NCBI GenBank assembly: GCA_937927445.1
Contig: CALAOB010000049.1
Coordinates: 1 to 56,509, forward strand
Reading direction: 5' to 3'
DNA from: an uncultured Oribacterium sp.
GTDB lineage: Bacteria; Bacillota; Clostridia; Lachnospirales; Lachnospiraceae
DNA: 56,509 bases
Shown: piece by piece, positions 34,910 through 44,100 of the stretch
Layout: every line of letters begins with the position of its first letter
Numbering within the stretch: position 1 is the stretch's first letter
Program-made: the position numbers and the translations under genes
Notes under the pieces: generated by a model
Seen by the model: the letters and a program-made list of their open reading frames with translations, nothing else
What the model was told of the DNA's origin: nothing
Database searches by the model: none

Positions 34910-35836
34910 TCAGTTGAATTTCTTTCGGAGAATCTCGAGCAGGTACTCGTCGGCCTTCGAGAGGAAGGCACCCTTCAGTGTGGCGATGCAGAGATCCCAG
35001 TAGGCCGGGTAGGAGGCATCGATGGAGAAGAAGGCAGGCGGGTTTTCGAAGCTGTTTGCGGCGACATATTCGGATGGGAGCATGGTTACACCCATGCCTT
35101 CGGCGGCGAGCTTCTCGAGACTCATGTAGTTTCGGCACAGGAGGCGGATCTCCGGCTGGATCCCAGCCTTCCGCAGCACGGAATCCGTGACATGACGGAT
35201 ACGCTGTTCCTTATGCAGGGTCAGCAGCGGCTGGTCAGCGAGCAACTTTACGTCCAGTACCGGATAAGGATAGCCCGGGGTCGGCACGGCCTTTTCAACC
35301 AGCGGATTATTCCGGGACATCGCGATGATAAAAGGATAGCGCTTCAGCACCTCATACTGAAGCGATGGGTTCGCGAGCACACCGTAGACCGGCGCATGCA
35401 TGATGGAAAAGTCCATTTCGCCGGAGATCAGATGCTGTTCCTGCGGCTCGGTGGAGCCCTCGAACAGGTCGATGGTGATGCCCGGATAGAGGGCATTGTA
35501 TTCCGGAAGAATCTGTGGCAGGACGATCGCACCGAGGTGATGCGTGACGCCGAAGCTGATATGGCCGACCTTCAGGTCGTTGATATCCGTGATTTCCGAT
35601 GAAAAGTCATCATAGATCTTCAGCACTTGACAGGCCATCTGGTAGTACTTTTCACCGGCGAAGGTAAGCTTCAGACCATCGGGGCTGCGCACGAAGATCC
35701 TCGTGCCGATCGAGTCCTCGATGCGCTGCAGGGACTGCGAGAGCGAAGGCTGGGTGACGAAAAGTTTCTTTGCAGCCTTCGAGATATTGCCGGTATCGGC
35801 GGTGGTTTTTACATAGAGAAGTTCACGTGTGGTCAT
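34910..35836 (-). CDS. LysR-family transcriptional regulator
   Basis: 308 residues. The N-terminal winged helix-turn-helix (NISKAAKKLFVTQPSLSQSLQ) recognises DNA; the rest is the two-lobed inducer-binding domain (VGHISFGVTHHLGAIVLPQI). It is divergent from the HAD phosphatase and nitroreductase genes, which are candidate targets, and its inducer is unknown. It is one of four LysR genes in the window. Confidence 0.9.
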   Translation of the reverse strand: MTTRELLYVKTTADTGNISKAAKKLFVTQPSLSQSLQRIEDSIGTRIFVRSPDGLKLTFAGEKYYQMACQVLKIYDDFSSEITDINDLKVGHISFGVTHHLGAIVLPQILPEYNALYPGITIDLFEGSTEPQEQHLISGEMDFSIMHAPVYGVLANPSLQYEVLKRYPFIIAMSRNNPLVEKAVPTPGYPYPVLDVKLLADQPLLTLHKEQRIRHVTDSVLRKAGIQPEIRLLCRNYMSLEKLAAEGMGVTMLPSEYVAANSFENPPAFFSIDASYPAYWDLCIATLKGAFLSKADEYLLEILRKKFN

Positions 35837-36102
35837 TATCTATCCTTCAATCTGGTTTACGTGCGGCGGAAAACATGCCAGCTGCTCCCGAAAGATACAG
35901 ATGCATACCGGGAGTTCATCACTGCTTTTCGTTTTATACAAACAGATAAACTTAACTGTACCACAGCCGGGCCCGATATGCTAAGATAAATTGCACATGA
36001 AATGAAATTGACCCTGATCACGAGCGTGATCGGAACAAATCTGAGGTATCCGTTTTCGCCCACGCTCATTTCAGAAGCATTTGTAAAAGAAAGAGAAATG
36101 AT
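35837..36102. other. Divergent intergenic region with a palindrome
   Basis: 266 nt between the lysR (minus) and HAD phosphatase (plus) genes. GATCACG-AG-CGTGATC (36016-36031) is a perfect dyad with a 2-bp centre and is the best candidate operator here. No strong -35/-10 pair was found. Confidence 0.4.
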
Positions 36103-36759
36103 ATGAACAAAAACTATACCGCCATTCTTTTCGACCTCGATGGTACGATCATGGACTCTGGTCCTGGCATCATGAAATCGGTGCAGTATGCACTCGACCA
36201 CTTCGGCTATCCGAATGAGCCGGAGGAGAAGCTCCGGAAGTTTGTCGGCCCGTCCCTCATGGACAGCTTCACAAACTTCTATGGCATGAATCCGCAGGAC
36301 GCGGAGCGGGCCGTCGCCCTCTACCGCGAGGTCTATCCGACCGATGGCATCTTTGATGCCACTCCGTATGCAGGCATCGAGGATGTTTTTCGCGCGATTC
36401 AGGCGAGTGGCCGTAAGCTCGTCCTCGTGACCTCGAAGCCGCACATCTTCGCAGAGCGTATCCTCGAGCACTTCGGCTTTGCACCGTACTTCTGCTACCA
36501 GACCGGCCCGGAGCTTGGTGACCATGACAGCCGGAAGGCACGCCTCATCAACCGTGCCGTCGAAGCGCTGAAGCTCGACAAGGCGGACTGCGTCATGATC
36601 GGTGACCGTATGTTTGACATCGAGGGTGCCGTCGAGGCAGGCGTCGATTCCATCGGCGTCACCTACGGCTTCGGAGACCGTGCAGAGCTGGTCAATGCAG
36701 GCGCCAGCTACATCGTGGATTCCCCGAAGGAGATTCTCTCCGTGATCGGGATACAGTGA
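36103..36759 (+). CDS. HAD-superfamily hydrolase, phosphoglycolate phosphatase-like
   Basis: The nucleophile motif FDLDGTIMDSG (Asp11/Asp13), motif II VTSKPHIF, and motifs III/IV around CVMIGDRMFDIEGAVEAG place it in the Gph/PpaX-like subgroup, with an alpha-helical cap (about residues 16-85). The physiological phosphate ester is unknown. The nitroreductase gene follows after 12 nt. Confidence 0.82.
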   Translation: MNKNYTAILFDLDGTIMDSGPGIMKSVQYALDHFGYPNEPEEKLRKFVGPSLMDSFTNFYGMNPQDAERAVALYREVYPTDGIFDATPYAGIEDVFRAIQASGRKLVLVTSKPHIFAERILEHFGFAPYFCYQTGPELGDHDSRKARLINRAVEALKLDKADCVMIGDRMFDIEGAVEAGVDSIGVTYGFGDRAELVNAGASYIVDSPKEILSVIGIQ

Positions 36760-36771
36760 AAGGAGATATCT

Positions 36772-37356
36772 ATGCTGAAGGATCTGGTTTTAAAGGACAG
36801 AAGCTATCGTGGCTATCATGAGGAACGCAAGGTGACGAGAGACGAGCTCATCGATATGGTGGATGATGCCCGTCTGACCGCGTCCGGTGGAAACAAGCAG
36901 CCGCTCAAGTATTATATTTCAACAGAGCAGGAGGTGGTGGAGGCCATCCTCGCGACGACGAAGTGGGCAGCCGCCCTTCCGGAGCTGCACCTTCCGAAGC
37001 CGGGCACACATCCGACCGCCTTCATCGTCATCCTGCAGGATACCGGCATTCAGCCGAACATGCGGGCAGCGATGATCGATGTCGGCATCACGGCACAGAC
37101 GATCACACTGTCGGCGACCGAGAAGGGCCTCGGCTGCCTCATGATCCGGAACTTTGGACTGAAGCCGCTGACCGAGGTGCTGGGACTTCCGGAGCATCTT
37201 ATACCGGTCCTGGTCATCGCAATCGGAGAACCGGCAGAGAAGATCGAGCTGGTGCCGGTACCGGAGAACGGCGACGTGAATTACTATCGCGATGAAAACG
37301 GCACCCACTACGTGCCGAAGCGCGCACTCGAGGACATCGTGCTGGAAAAGAAATAA
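36772..37356 (+). CDS. Nitroreductase family flavoprotein
   Basis: 194 residues. An FMN-binding nitroreductase-like fold is suggested by the opening KDRSYRGYHEERKVTRDEL, ARLTASGGNKQPLKYYI (phosphate-binding segment), the dimer-interface helix DVGITAQTITLSATEKGLG and VLVIAIGEPAEKIE. The substrate is unknown. It is co-transcribed with the HAD phosphatase gene. Confidence 0.83.
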   Translation: MLKDLVLKDRSYRGYHEERKVTRDELIDMVDDARLTASGGNKQPLKYYISTEQEVVEAILATTKWAAALPELHLPKPGTHPTAFIVILQDTGIQPNMRAAMIDVGITAQTITLSATEKGLGCLMIRNFGLKPLTEVLGLPEHLIPVLVIAIGEPAEKIELVPVPENGDVNYYRDENGTHYVPKRALEDIVLEKK

Positions 37357-37399
37357 GCGTGATTCAGAGGGCATGGCTACCGGAGAATCATAAGTGGAG

Positions 37400-37432
37400 A
37401 AGAGACGGACGTTCTGCGTTTGTCTCTTTTTT
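37400..37432 (+). terminator. Intrinsic terminator after the nitroreductase gene
   Basis: AAGAGAC pairs with GTCTCTT, with ACG-CGT inside the loop, followed by a T run. Confidence 0.8.
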
Positions 37433-37530
37433 AGTCAGAAATACTTGAGTCAGGTAAAACTGAGTAAACACTGGTAAACCGTGATATGACGGTTGATCAG
37501 ATAAATCTATGAATAAAAGAAGTATTCAGG

Positions 37531-37566
37531 TAAGGGTATTCCATTATGGAATGCCCTTATTTCTTT
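37531..37566 (+). terminator. Second hairpin, possible terminator
   Basis: A 14-pair stem with one G-T pair (37531-37544 with 37546-37559; the innermost pair must open) is followed by the T-rich ATTTCTTTATT. Confidence 0.6.
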
Positions 37567-37760
37567 ATTGCATTTCCTCTTCACGCGCGTGGCACAGTAC
37601 AATCGAAGTACAGAATGATAAATAAATAACCGCTTTCATGACGGATCGTGATAGGAGCCATTTCTTTTCTGCCTCCGGCATCGCATATGCGAGACGATCC
37701 GAAGACAGACGGCCGCATGAAAAGAGTGGATGGAAACATGGTTTATTTCAGGAGGTAAAC

Positions 37761-39743
37761 ATGGGCGATTCATTAACGAGAAAGATCATCCGTTCCCACA
37801 TGGTGAAGGGTTCGATGACCGCAGGCGAGGATGTATTTGTAAAGGTCGATCAGACCCTGACGCACGATATCAATGCGGTCATGACCTATCTCGGCTTCGA
37901 GCAGCTGGGCATCCCGACACAGGTGAAGACCTCGGTGTCGCATCTCGATCACAATCTGCTGTACATCGATTTCAAGACACCGGACGATCATAATTATCTT
38001 AGGACCATCGCAGAGAAGACCGGTGTGTATGTATCAAGACCAGGAAACGGTATCTGTCATATGGTGCAGACCTCCCGTTTTGCAACCCCGGGTGAGCTTC
38101 TGATGGGTGGCGACAGCCATACCCCATCGGGCGGTGCTGTCGGCATGCTGTCCATCGGCGTCGGCGGTATGGATATCACGACCGCAATGGCCGGTGTACC
38201 GATGCGTCTTACGATGCCGAAGGTCGTCAAGGTAAATCTTACAGGGAAGCTGAAGGCCGGCGTGAACGCAAAGGAAGTCGTCCTTGAGATGCTTCGCCGC
38301 GTCACCATCAAGGGTGGCCTCGGGAAGGTCTTCGAGTATGTGGGCGAGGGCGTGAAGACCCTGTCTGTCCCGGAGCGTCTCACCATCGCCAACATGGGCG
38401 CCGAGATGGGTGCCACCACCTCGATCTTCCCAGCGGACGAAGTCGTCAAGGCCTTTATGGAGGCGCAGGAGCGTGGTGAGCAGTATACCGAGTTTCTTCC
38501 GGATGCGGATGCCGAGTACGATGAGGAGATGAACCTCGACCTCAGCAGCCTCGAGCCCCTCATCGCCCTGCCACATCAGCCGGATAACGTCGTACCGATG
38601 AGCACACTCGAGGAGCATCCGGTCGTACAGCAGGTCTTCATGGGCTCCTGCACCAACGGCTCCTACAGCGATTTCGCGAAGGCCGCGCTCGTCATGCAGG
38701 GACGCCATGTCAGTGAGAATCTGCAGTGTACGGCAGGAATCGCCAGCAAGCAGATCTACAAGCAGCTTCTGAAGGATGGTTATCTCGATATGCTGATCGA
38801 TGCCGGTGTACGTATCCTGGAGCTGAGCTGTGGACCATGCTGTGCCATCGGCCAGGTGCCGCCGACGAATGGTGTCGCCGTGCGTACCTCGAACCGTAAC
38901 TTCCGTGGCCGTGCTGGTTCACCGAATGCCAATGTTTATCTCGTTTCACCGGAGACCGCAGCCGCAACGGCCATCAAGGGCACCTTCGCAACGGCGGAGG
39001 AAATCATGGGCGCAGATGTGGAAAAGCTCGCTGCGATCCAGGAGCCGGTACACTACATCGTTGATGATGCGATGATCATTCCACCGCTTTCGGAAGAGGA
39101 AAGAGAAAAGGTAGAGGTGCTGAAGGGACCGAACATCGCATTCCTGCCGGTTCCGGAAAAGCCGGAGAAGAACCTTCAGGTGAAGATCTCACTGAAGGCA
39201 GGGGACAATATTTCAACCGATGATATCACACCGGCCGGCGCCGAGTTCTCCTCGATGCGTTCGAACATCCCGCTGATGTCGAAGTACTGCTACAACCGTT
39301 ACGATCCGAGCTTCTCTGAGCGTGCAAAGGAGCTTGGAAAGTCCATCATCGTCGGCGGTGAGAACTATGGTCAGGGATCCTCCCGTGAGCATGCCGCCAT
39401 CAATCCGATGTACCTCGGCGTAAAGGTAGTCATCGCAAAGAGCATCGCCCGTATCCATAAGGGTAACCTTATCAATCATGGCATCGTACCGATGATTTTC
39501 GAGGATCCGGCCGATTATGACAAGCTGGATCAGATGGATGAGCTTGCCATCGATGATTTCACCGCGCAGATTCCGACACATGAGGTGATCGTACGCGATG
39601 TGACGAAGGATTTCAGCTTCAAGTGCCGCCTCGAGCTTTCCGATGCAGAGACCGCCGTCGTGCTCGCCGGTGGACAGCTTCGCTACCTGAAGCAGCAGCT
39701 CGTCGAGATGGGTGTGCTCAAGGCAGAGGACCTCGAGAAGTAA
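37761..39743 (+). CDS. Aconitate hydratase (single-chain, LeuC/LeuD-fused type)
   Basis: Interconverts citrate and isocitrate through cis-aconitate with a [4Fe-4S] cluster. Cluster ligands are Cys297 in GSCTNG and Cys357/Cys360 in CGPCC. GGDSHTPSGGAVGMLSIGVGG is the active-site loop, and the C-terminal swivel domain has GENYGQGSSREHAA. At 660 residues it is shorter than AcnA/AcnB and fits the clostridial/archaeal homoaconitase-like subgroup. It is the canonical aconitase of the island, followed downstream by isocitrate dehydrogenase. Confidence 0.9.
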   Translation: MGDSLTRKIIRSHMVKGSMTAGEDVFVKVDQTLTHDINAVMTYLGFEQLGIPTQVKTSVSHLDHNLLYIDFKTPDDHNYLRTIAEKTGVYVSRPGNGICHMVQTSRFATPGELLMGGDSHTPSGGAVGMLSIGVGGMDITTAMAGVPMRLTMPKVVKVNLTGKLKAGVNAKEVVLEMLRRVTIKGGLGKVFEYVGEGVKTLSVPERLTIANMGAEMGATTSIFPADEVVKAFMEAQERGEQYTEFLPDADAEYDEEMNLDLSSLEPLIALPHQPDNVVPMSTLEEHPVVQQVFMGSCTNGSYSDFAKAALVMQGRHVSENLQCTAGIASKQIYKQLLKDGYLDMLIDAGVRILELSCGPCCAIGQVPPTNGVAVRTSNRNFRGRAGSPNANVYLVSPETAAATAIKGTFATAEEIMGADVEKLAAIQEPVHYIVDDAMIIPPLSEEEREKVEVLKGPNIAFLPVPEKPEKNLQVKISLKAGDNISTDDITPAGAEFSSMRSNIPLMSKYCYNRYDPSFSERAKELGKSIIVGGENYGQGSSREHAAINPMYLGVKVVIAKSIARIHKGNLINHGIVPMIFEDPADYDKLDQMDELAIDDFTAQIPTHEVIVRDVTKDFSFKCRLELSDAETAVVLAGGQLRYLKQQLVEMGVLKAEDLEK

Positions 39744-39893
39744 GAAGAACAGGAAGACATGACGCTGGACGCGGCGCTTTCGTGACCGCAGTGGCGTCGT
39801 GAGGATGCCGCGTCGGAAGCATTGGCTGTACAGTGTGAAGACCGGGCCAATAGAAAAAAACGGATACTTTAAATCAGCAGAATAGTATGAGGC

Positions 39894-39942
39894 AAACCTC
39901 CCTCGTGATGGTATGATAAAGACATCACGAAGGAGGTTTTTT
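39894..39942 (+). terminator. Terminator hairpin whose 3' arm is the lysR ribosome binding site
   Basis: The arms 39894-39910 and 39923-39939 pair at 16 of 17 positions with a 12-nt loop, then a T run to 39942 directly before the lysR ATG at 39943. The 3' arm contains AAGGAGG. Transcripts reading in from the aconitase gene would either end here or have the site masked; the loop holds TATGAT (39912-39917), a possible -10 that would give a transcript lacking the 5' arm. Confidence 0.7.
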
Positions 39943-40818
39943 ATGCGGGACAGTGACTGGAAGATCATCTTTGAGCTGCACCAGAATCCGAGTATCACGA
40001 AGGTTTCGGGGCTTCTCTATAAGTCGCAGTCGGCGATTACGAAGCGGCTGCAGTCGATGGAGCAGGAGCTCGAGTGCCGGATCGTAGAGCGGACACCGCA
40101 GGGAGTGACGTTCACGAAGGAGGGCGAGTTCCTGTTTCAGATGGCGGAAAAGTATCTGCAGCTGGAAAATGAGACGCAGGAAGGGCTTCGGAAGATTCGG
40201 GCGCAGCATAAGGAAACGATTCTGCTGGGTTCTGCCTATACCTATACGAAGTACTCGCTCTATGATGTGCTGAATCCGTTTACGGCGGCGCACCCGAACA
40301 TCAGCGTCCGGGTCATCAATAAGCAGAGCAATTATCTGTATGAGATGCTGATGGAGGGGAAGCTCGATGCGGCGTTTATCCGCTCTGATTATACCACTGG
40401 TGTATATCATGAGCTCGTGGACCATACGGCGGCGTACTGCGTGACGCGGGATCCGGTGGAGCTCGATGCGCTGCCATCGATGGAACAGGTGGCCTATCAG
40501 ACCAATGAGAAAACCATCGGGAAGATCGAAGCGTGGTGGATGGAGCGCTTCGGCACGAAGCTGCCGGAGCCGGCAGAGGACGCGGGCTACATCGAATTTG
40601 CATTCCGAAGCATTGCCGCAGGAAACAGGTATCTTCTCTGCTTCCTGCCGGATAATTTCGTCAATGAATTTCATCTGACACTGACACCACTTCTCACGAA
40701 GGATGGAAAGCAGATCACGAGAGACAGCTGGTTTATCTATAAGAAGGAGAAAAACCGTCGGGCGGTGGTGGATGAACTGATCCAGTATGTGGAAAAGTAT
40801 GTAAAGATCCAGGGATGA
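39943..40818 (+). CDS. LysR-family transcriptional regulator
   Basis: 291 residues from ATG 39943, which has AAGGAGG directly upstream. The winged helix-turn-helix (SITKVSGLLYKSQSAITKRLQ) is unusual in carrying Ser-Gln-Ser-Ala where TQPSLS/TQPAVS is common. The effector domain follows (ETILLGSAYTYTKYSLYDVL). It lies between aconitase and isocitrate dehydrogenase, its most likely targets. Confidence 0.87.
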   Translation: MRDSDWKIIFELHQNPSITKVSGLLYKSQSAITKRLQSMEQELECRIVERTPQGVTFTKEGEFLFQMAEKYLQLENETQEGLRKIRAQHKETILLGSAYTYTKYSLYDVLNPFTAAHPNISVRVINKQSNYLYEMLMEGKLDAAFIRSDYTTGVYHELVDHTAAYCVTRDPVELDALPSMEQVAYQTNEKTIGKIEAWWMERFGTKLPEPAEDAGYIEFAFRSIAAGNRYLLCFLPDNFVNEFHLTLTPLLTKDGKQITRDSWFIYKKEKNRRAVVDELIQYVEKYVKIQG

Positions 40819-41056
40819 AAACCGATGAGGTTGTGGAAAACGCAGGCATGGTGAGAAAAATCGATTCGACTACGGTGTTATCTGATGGATATTCATAGAA
40901 AATATCTTATGATGCATATATTTTTATATATATTTTACTATATGGCTCATCGCCGATATACTTTCATTATAGAAGGAATGCACACGAAAAGCGCGTGGGG
41001 CATTCGGGTATGAATACTGTAGAGCACCGTTCAGGGCGGTGGAAAAGGAGAGAAAG
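40819..41056 (+). other. AT-rich leader of the isocitrate dehydrogenase gene
   Basis: 238 nt, notably A/T-rich around 40905-40945, with CATA-N10-TATG near 40895. A promoter is likely in this stretch but several overlapping -10-like hexamers prevent a choice. Confidence 0.35.
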
Positions 41057-42232
41057 ATGATTACAGAAGAGCAGATCAAGGCAGCGGAGTCGAAGTTTGG
41101 TGAGCTGATCCGTAACGAGAATGCACGTATCGAGGCGATGAAGAAGGACAGTGAGGTGAAGGACTTCTCGAAGCTTTCACATATCAAGGTCGGCATCCTG
41201 CCGGGTGATGGCATCGGCCCGATCATCATGGAGCAGGCAGTTCGTGTCGTAAACGAGCTTCTGAAGGAGGAGATCGCCTCCGGTCGTGTCGAGCTTCATG
41301 AGATCCCGGGCATGACCATCGAGCGCAGATCCGAGCTTATGGAGTCTCTTCCGACAGATGTCATGGAGGAGTGCAAGAAGTGTGATGTACTCGTGAAGGG
41401 CCCGTTCGTAACCCCGAGACCTGGTGATCCATATCCAAACCTCGTATCCGCAAACTCCCTGCTTCGCAGAGGCCTGAACCTCTTCGCAGCCGTACGTCCG
41501 ATCAAGATGCCGGATAAGGGTATCGACTGGACGTTCTTCCGCGAGAACATCGAGGGTGAGTACATCTGGGGCAACAAGGGTATCGAGGTCAATGAGGACC
41601 TCGGTATCGACTTCAAGGTCTGCACGAAGCCGGGCGCAGAGCGTATCGCACGTGCCGCGTTCGAGTTTGCACGTAAGAATGGCAAGACCAACGTCACTGT
41701 CGTAACGAAGTCCAACATCGTAAAGCTGGCAGATGGTAACTTCCTGAAGACCGTTCACCGCATCGGTGCAGAGGAGTATCCGGAGATCGAGGTACAGGAC
41801 AAGCTCGTCGATGCGATGGCAGCGAAGATGACCGATCCGGAGTTTAACGCCGGCATCCAGGTGGTGGTTCTTCCAAACCTCTACGGTGATATCGTAACCG
41901 ATGTCGCAGCCGAGCTTCAGGGTGGTCTCGGCACCGCATCCAGCTCCAACATTGGTAACCAGTATGCACTCTTCGAGGCGATCCATGGTACCGCACCATA
42001 CCTTATGAGCCACGGCCGCGGAAACTATGCAAATCCATGCTCCCTCATCCGTGCGATGGGCGAGATGATGGCACATATCGGTTATGGTGACCGGAAGGCG
42101 ATCCTGGATCAGGCCCTCGAGATCTGCACCGTGACCGAGCGCAAGGTCGTACTGACCACCGAGACCAAGGATGCTTCTGCAGCCGAGTTCACCGATTACC
42201 TCATCGAGACCATCCAGGGTCTGGAGAAGTAA
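41057..42232 (+). CDS. icd: Isocitrate dehydrogenase (isocitrate/isopropylmalate dehydrogenase family)
   Basis: Oxidative decarboxylation of isocitrate to 2-oxoglutarate. The family fingerprint is complete: KVGILPGDGIGPIIMEQAV, NSLLRRGLNLFAAVRP (substrate phosphate/carboxylate contacts), FFRENIEGEYIWG, VVTKSNIVKLADGNF (catalytic Lys) and LPNLYGDIVTDVAAELQGG (metal-binding Asp). The N-terminal ~40 residues are an extension relative to isopropylmalate dehydrogenase. Because leuB is not in context and aconitase is, isocitrate is the better substrate guess; cofactor (NAD+ or NADP+) is undecided. 391 residues. Confidence 0.82.
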   Translation: MITEEQIKAAESKFGELIRNENARIEAMKKDSEVKDFSKLSHIKVGILPGDGIGPIIMEQAVRVVNELLKEEIASGRVELHEIPGMTIERRSELMESLPTDVMEECKKCDVLVKGPFVTPRPGDPYPNLVSANSLLRRGLNLFAAVRPIKMPDKGIDWTFFRENIEGEYIWGNKGIEVNEDLGIDFKVCTKPGAERIARAAFEFARKNGKTNVTVVTKSNIVKLADGNFLKTVHRIGAEEYPEIEVQDKLVDAMAAKMTDPEFNAGIQVVVLPNLYGDIVTDVAAELQGGLGTASSSNIGNQYALFEAIHGTAPYLMSHGRGNYANPCSLIRAMGEMMAHIGYGDRKAILDQALEICTVTERKVVLTTETKDASAAEFTDYLIETIQGLEK

Positions 42233-42261
42233 TTCGCTGCACTTTGAAATATGAAATCTCG

Positions 42262-42296
42262 ACCGCATCCTTCGACATCGGAGGATGCGGTTCTTT
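42262..42296 (+). terminator. Intrinsic terminator after icd
   Basis: ACCGCATCCT pairs with AGGATGCGGT around a 10-nt loop, then TTCTTT. It is short of a long T run, so read-through into the isomerase gene is possible. Confidence 0.65.
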
Positions 42297-42332
42297 AAAT
42301 CAAGTGTTACGTACATCATAAAGGAGCTAATC

Positions 42333-43481
42333 ATGAGAAAATTCAAGACAGTATTTATGCGTGGCGGCACCTCGAAGGGATGCCTTTTTAAGAAGGAGGA
42401 TCTCCCGGCGGACAGAGCCGAGTGGGATCAGATTTTCCTGCAGACGATGGGCTGTCCGGATCCGAAGCAGATCGATGGTATGGGCGGTACCGTATCCTCC
42501 AACAACAAGATCGTCGTCATCTGGAAGTCCGAGGAGCCGAATGTCGACATCGAGTACCTGGTGGGCCAGGTCATCGTCGGCAAGGAGCAGGTGGACTATA
42601 AGTCGAACTGCGGCAACATGACCGCTGCGGTTCCGGCCTTCGCGGTCGAAGAGGGCATGGTCGAGATCAAGGAACCGGTCACGACGGTTCGCATGCTGAA
42701 TAAGAACACCGATAAGTACATCAATGTCGATGTCCCGATCGATCCGGAGACCCATACCTTCGCACAGGATGGTGACTGTGAGATCGCCGGTGTCGATGGT
42801 ACGGCCGCCGAGCTGAAGGTCGATTTCCTGAACCCGGCGGGTGCCAAGACCGGGAAGCTCCTTCCGACCGGACATGTGATCGATACGCTCGATATCCCGG
42901 GCTTCGGAAAGCTCGAGGCGACCATCATCGATGTATCGAACCCGATCGTCCTGGTACGTGCCGAGGATATCGGCATGAAGGGCACGGAGCTTCCGTCCGA
43001 GATCAATGCCAACACTCTGGTGATGGAGCTTCTCGAGAAGATCCGGGGCACCGCCTGCGTGATGATGGGCTTCGCAAAGGATCTTCAGGATGCCACCGAT
43101 CATCAGCCGGGTGTTCCGAAGGTCGGCTTTGTGACCAGTCCGGTCGGCTTTACGGATATCGAAGGGAAAGAGGTCAATGAAGACAGGATGGACGTCTGTG
43201 CCCGTGTGATCTCCGTCTTCAAGTGCCACAAGGCGATTCCGCTGACGGCCGCCAGCTCGGTTTCCACTGCCGCCTTCCTGGATGGTACGATTGTGAACCA
43301 GATCGCACCGGTGAAGCCGGGTCAGACCACGGTCCGTATCGGTCATCCGAGCGGTGTGATGACCATGGTGCCGACCGTCGAGAAGCAGGGTGAGAACATG
43401 GCGGATGCGAAGGTACCGGGTGTTGCAGTACAGCGTACGGCCCGTCGTATCATGGATGGATATGTCTATGTCAGAAATTAA
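42333..43481 (+). CDS. PrpF-family isomerase (methylaconitate / oxalomesaconate / aconitate type)
   Basis: 382 residues with the two-lobed diaminopimelate-epimerase-like fold of PrpF: FMRGGTSKGCLFKKEDLP at the start, CGNMTAAVPAFAVEEG (catalytic Cys region, SNCGN) and GHPSGVMTMVP near the end. Known members move a double bond or swap cis/trans geometry in unsaturated tricarboxylates: PrpF with 2-methylaconitate, GalD with 4-oxalomesaconate. With three aconitase-family genes nearby, an aconitate-like substrate is likely. ATG 42333 has AAGGAG upstream. It overlaps the RraA-like gene by 14 nt. Confidence 0.85.
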   Translation: MRKFKTVFMRGGTSKGCLFKKEDLPADRAEWDQIFLQTMGCPDPKQIDGMGGTVSSNNKIVVIWKSEEPNVDIEYLVGQVIVGKEQVDYKSNCGNMTAAVPAFAVEEGMVEIKEPVTTVRMLNKNTDKYINVDVPIDPETHTFAQDGDCEIAGVDGTAAELKVDFLNPAGAKTGKLLPTGHVIDTLDIPGFGKLEATIIDVSNPIVLVRAEDIGMKGTELPSEINANTLVMELLEKIRGTACVMMGFAKDLQDATDHQPGVPKVGFVTSPVGFTDIEGKEVNEDRMDVCARVISVFKCHKAIPLTAASSVSTAAFLDGTIVNQIAPVKPGQTTVRIGHPSGVMTMVPTVEKQGENMADAKVPGVAVQRTARRIMDGYVYVRN

Positions 43482-44085
43482 GAAAATACTGGAGCGGCTC
43501 CGGACCTTTACAGTGCCGGAGCTCTGCGATGGGCTGCCGCTCTACCATGTCATGGATCATGAGATCAAGCCGCGGGTGGGCAGTACCCACATCGTCGGGA
43601 CCGCCGTCACGGTCGACGTGCCATCCGGGGAGGGTGGCATCGTCGCCGATGCGATCCTCTCACTGAAGCCGGGGGATATCCTGGTGGTCTCCGGAAAGGG
43701 CAACTGTGAATGCTCCTACTGGGGCGATCACCGCTCCCTCTGTGCGAAGATGATGGGTGCGGAGGGGGTCATCGTGGATGGCGCATTTCGTGATATCGAA
43801 GGCTGTGAAAATGTCGGCTTTCCGATCTTTGCGAAGGGCCTGACCTGCGGCACGGCGCAGAAATCCGGTGTCGGTGCCATCAATGTGCCGGTGGCCTGTG
43901 GCAACCAGGTGGTGATGCCAGGGGATATCATCTGCGCAGATCGTAACGGTGTGCTCGTGATGCGCCCGGAGGAAGCGCTGGAGGCGATGGCGAAATCGCT
44001 GGATAAGAAGCAGCGTCAGGAGGCGACGGTTCGGGAGATGATCGAAACCGGCAAGGTCATGACGAAGATCAAAAAGAGCGTATAA
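43468..44085 (+). CDS. RraA-like / 4-hydroxy-4-methyl-2-oxoglutarate aldolase family protein
   Basis: About 205 residues with the HMG-aldolase/RraA fold: TVPELCDGLP, GTAVTVDVPSGEGG, GVIVDGAFRDIEGCENVGFPIFAKG (metal and substrate site, R-D) and MPGDIICADRNGVLVM. Enzymes of this family cleave 4-hydroxy-4-methyl- or 4-carboxy-4-hydroxy-2-oxoacids and often decarboxylate oxaloacetate; RraA itself inhibits RNase E, which is unlikely in this context. Start ATG 43468 is preferred over ATGs at 43456 and 43462. It overlaps the isomerase gene, implying a joint pathway. Confidence 0.82.
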   Translation: MSEIKKILERLRTFTVPELCDGLPLYHVMDHEIKPRVGSTHIVGTAVTVDVPSGEGGIVADAILSLKPGDILVVSGKGNCECSYWGDHRSLCAKMMGAEGVIVDGAFRDIEGCENVGFPIFAKGLTCGTAQKSGVGAINVPVACGNQVVMPGDIICADRNGVLVMRPEEALEAMAKSLDKKQRQEATVREMIETGKVMTKIKKSV

Positions 44086-44100
44086 GCAGTCCGTATGACT

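Larger units (their letters stand above)
37357..37760 (+). other. 404-nt gap with two hairpins, leader of the aconitase gene
   Basis: Two terminator-like hairpins are present (listed separately). Beyond them an ATG at 37638 opens a frame into the aconitase gene, but the protein start MGDSLTRKII at 37761, behind AGGAGG, is much better. No clear promoter or operator was identified. Confidence 0.4.
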
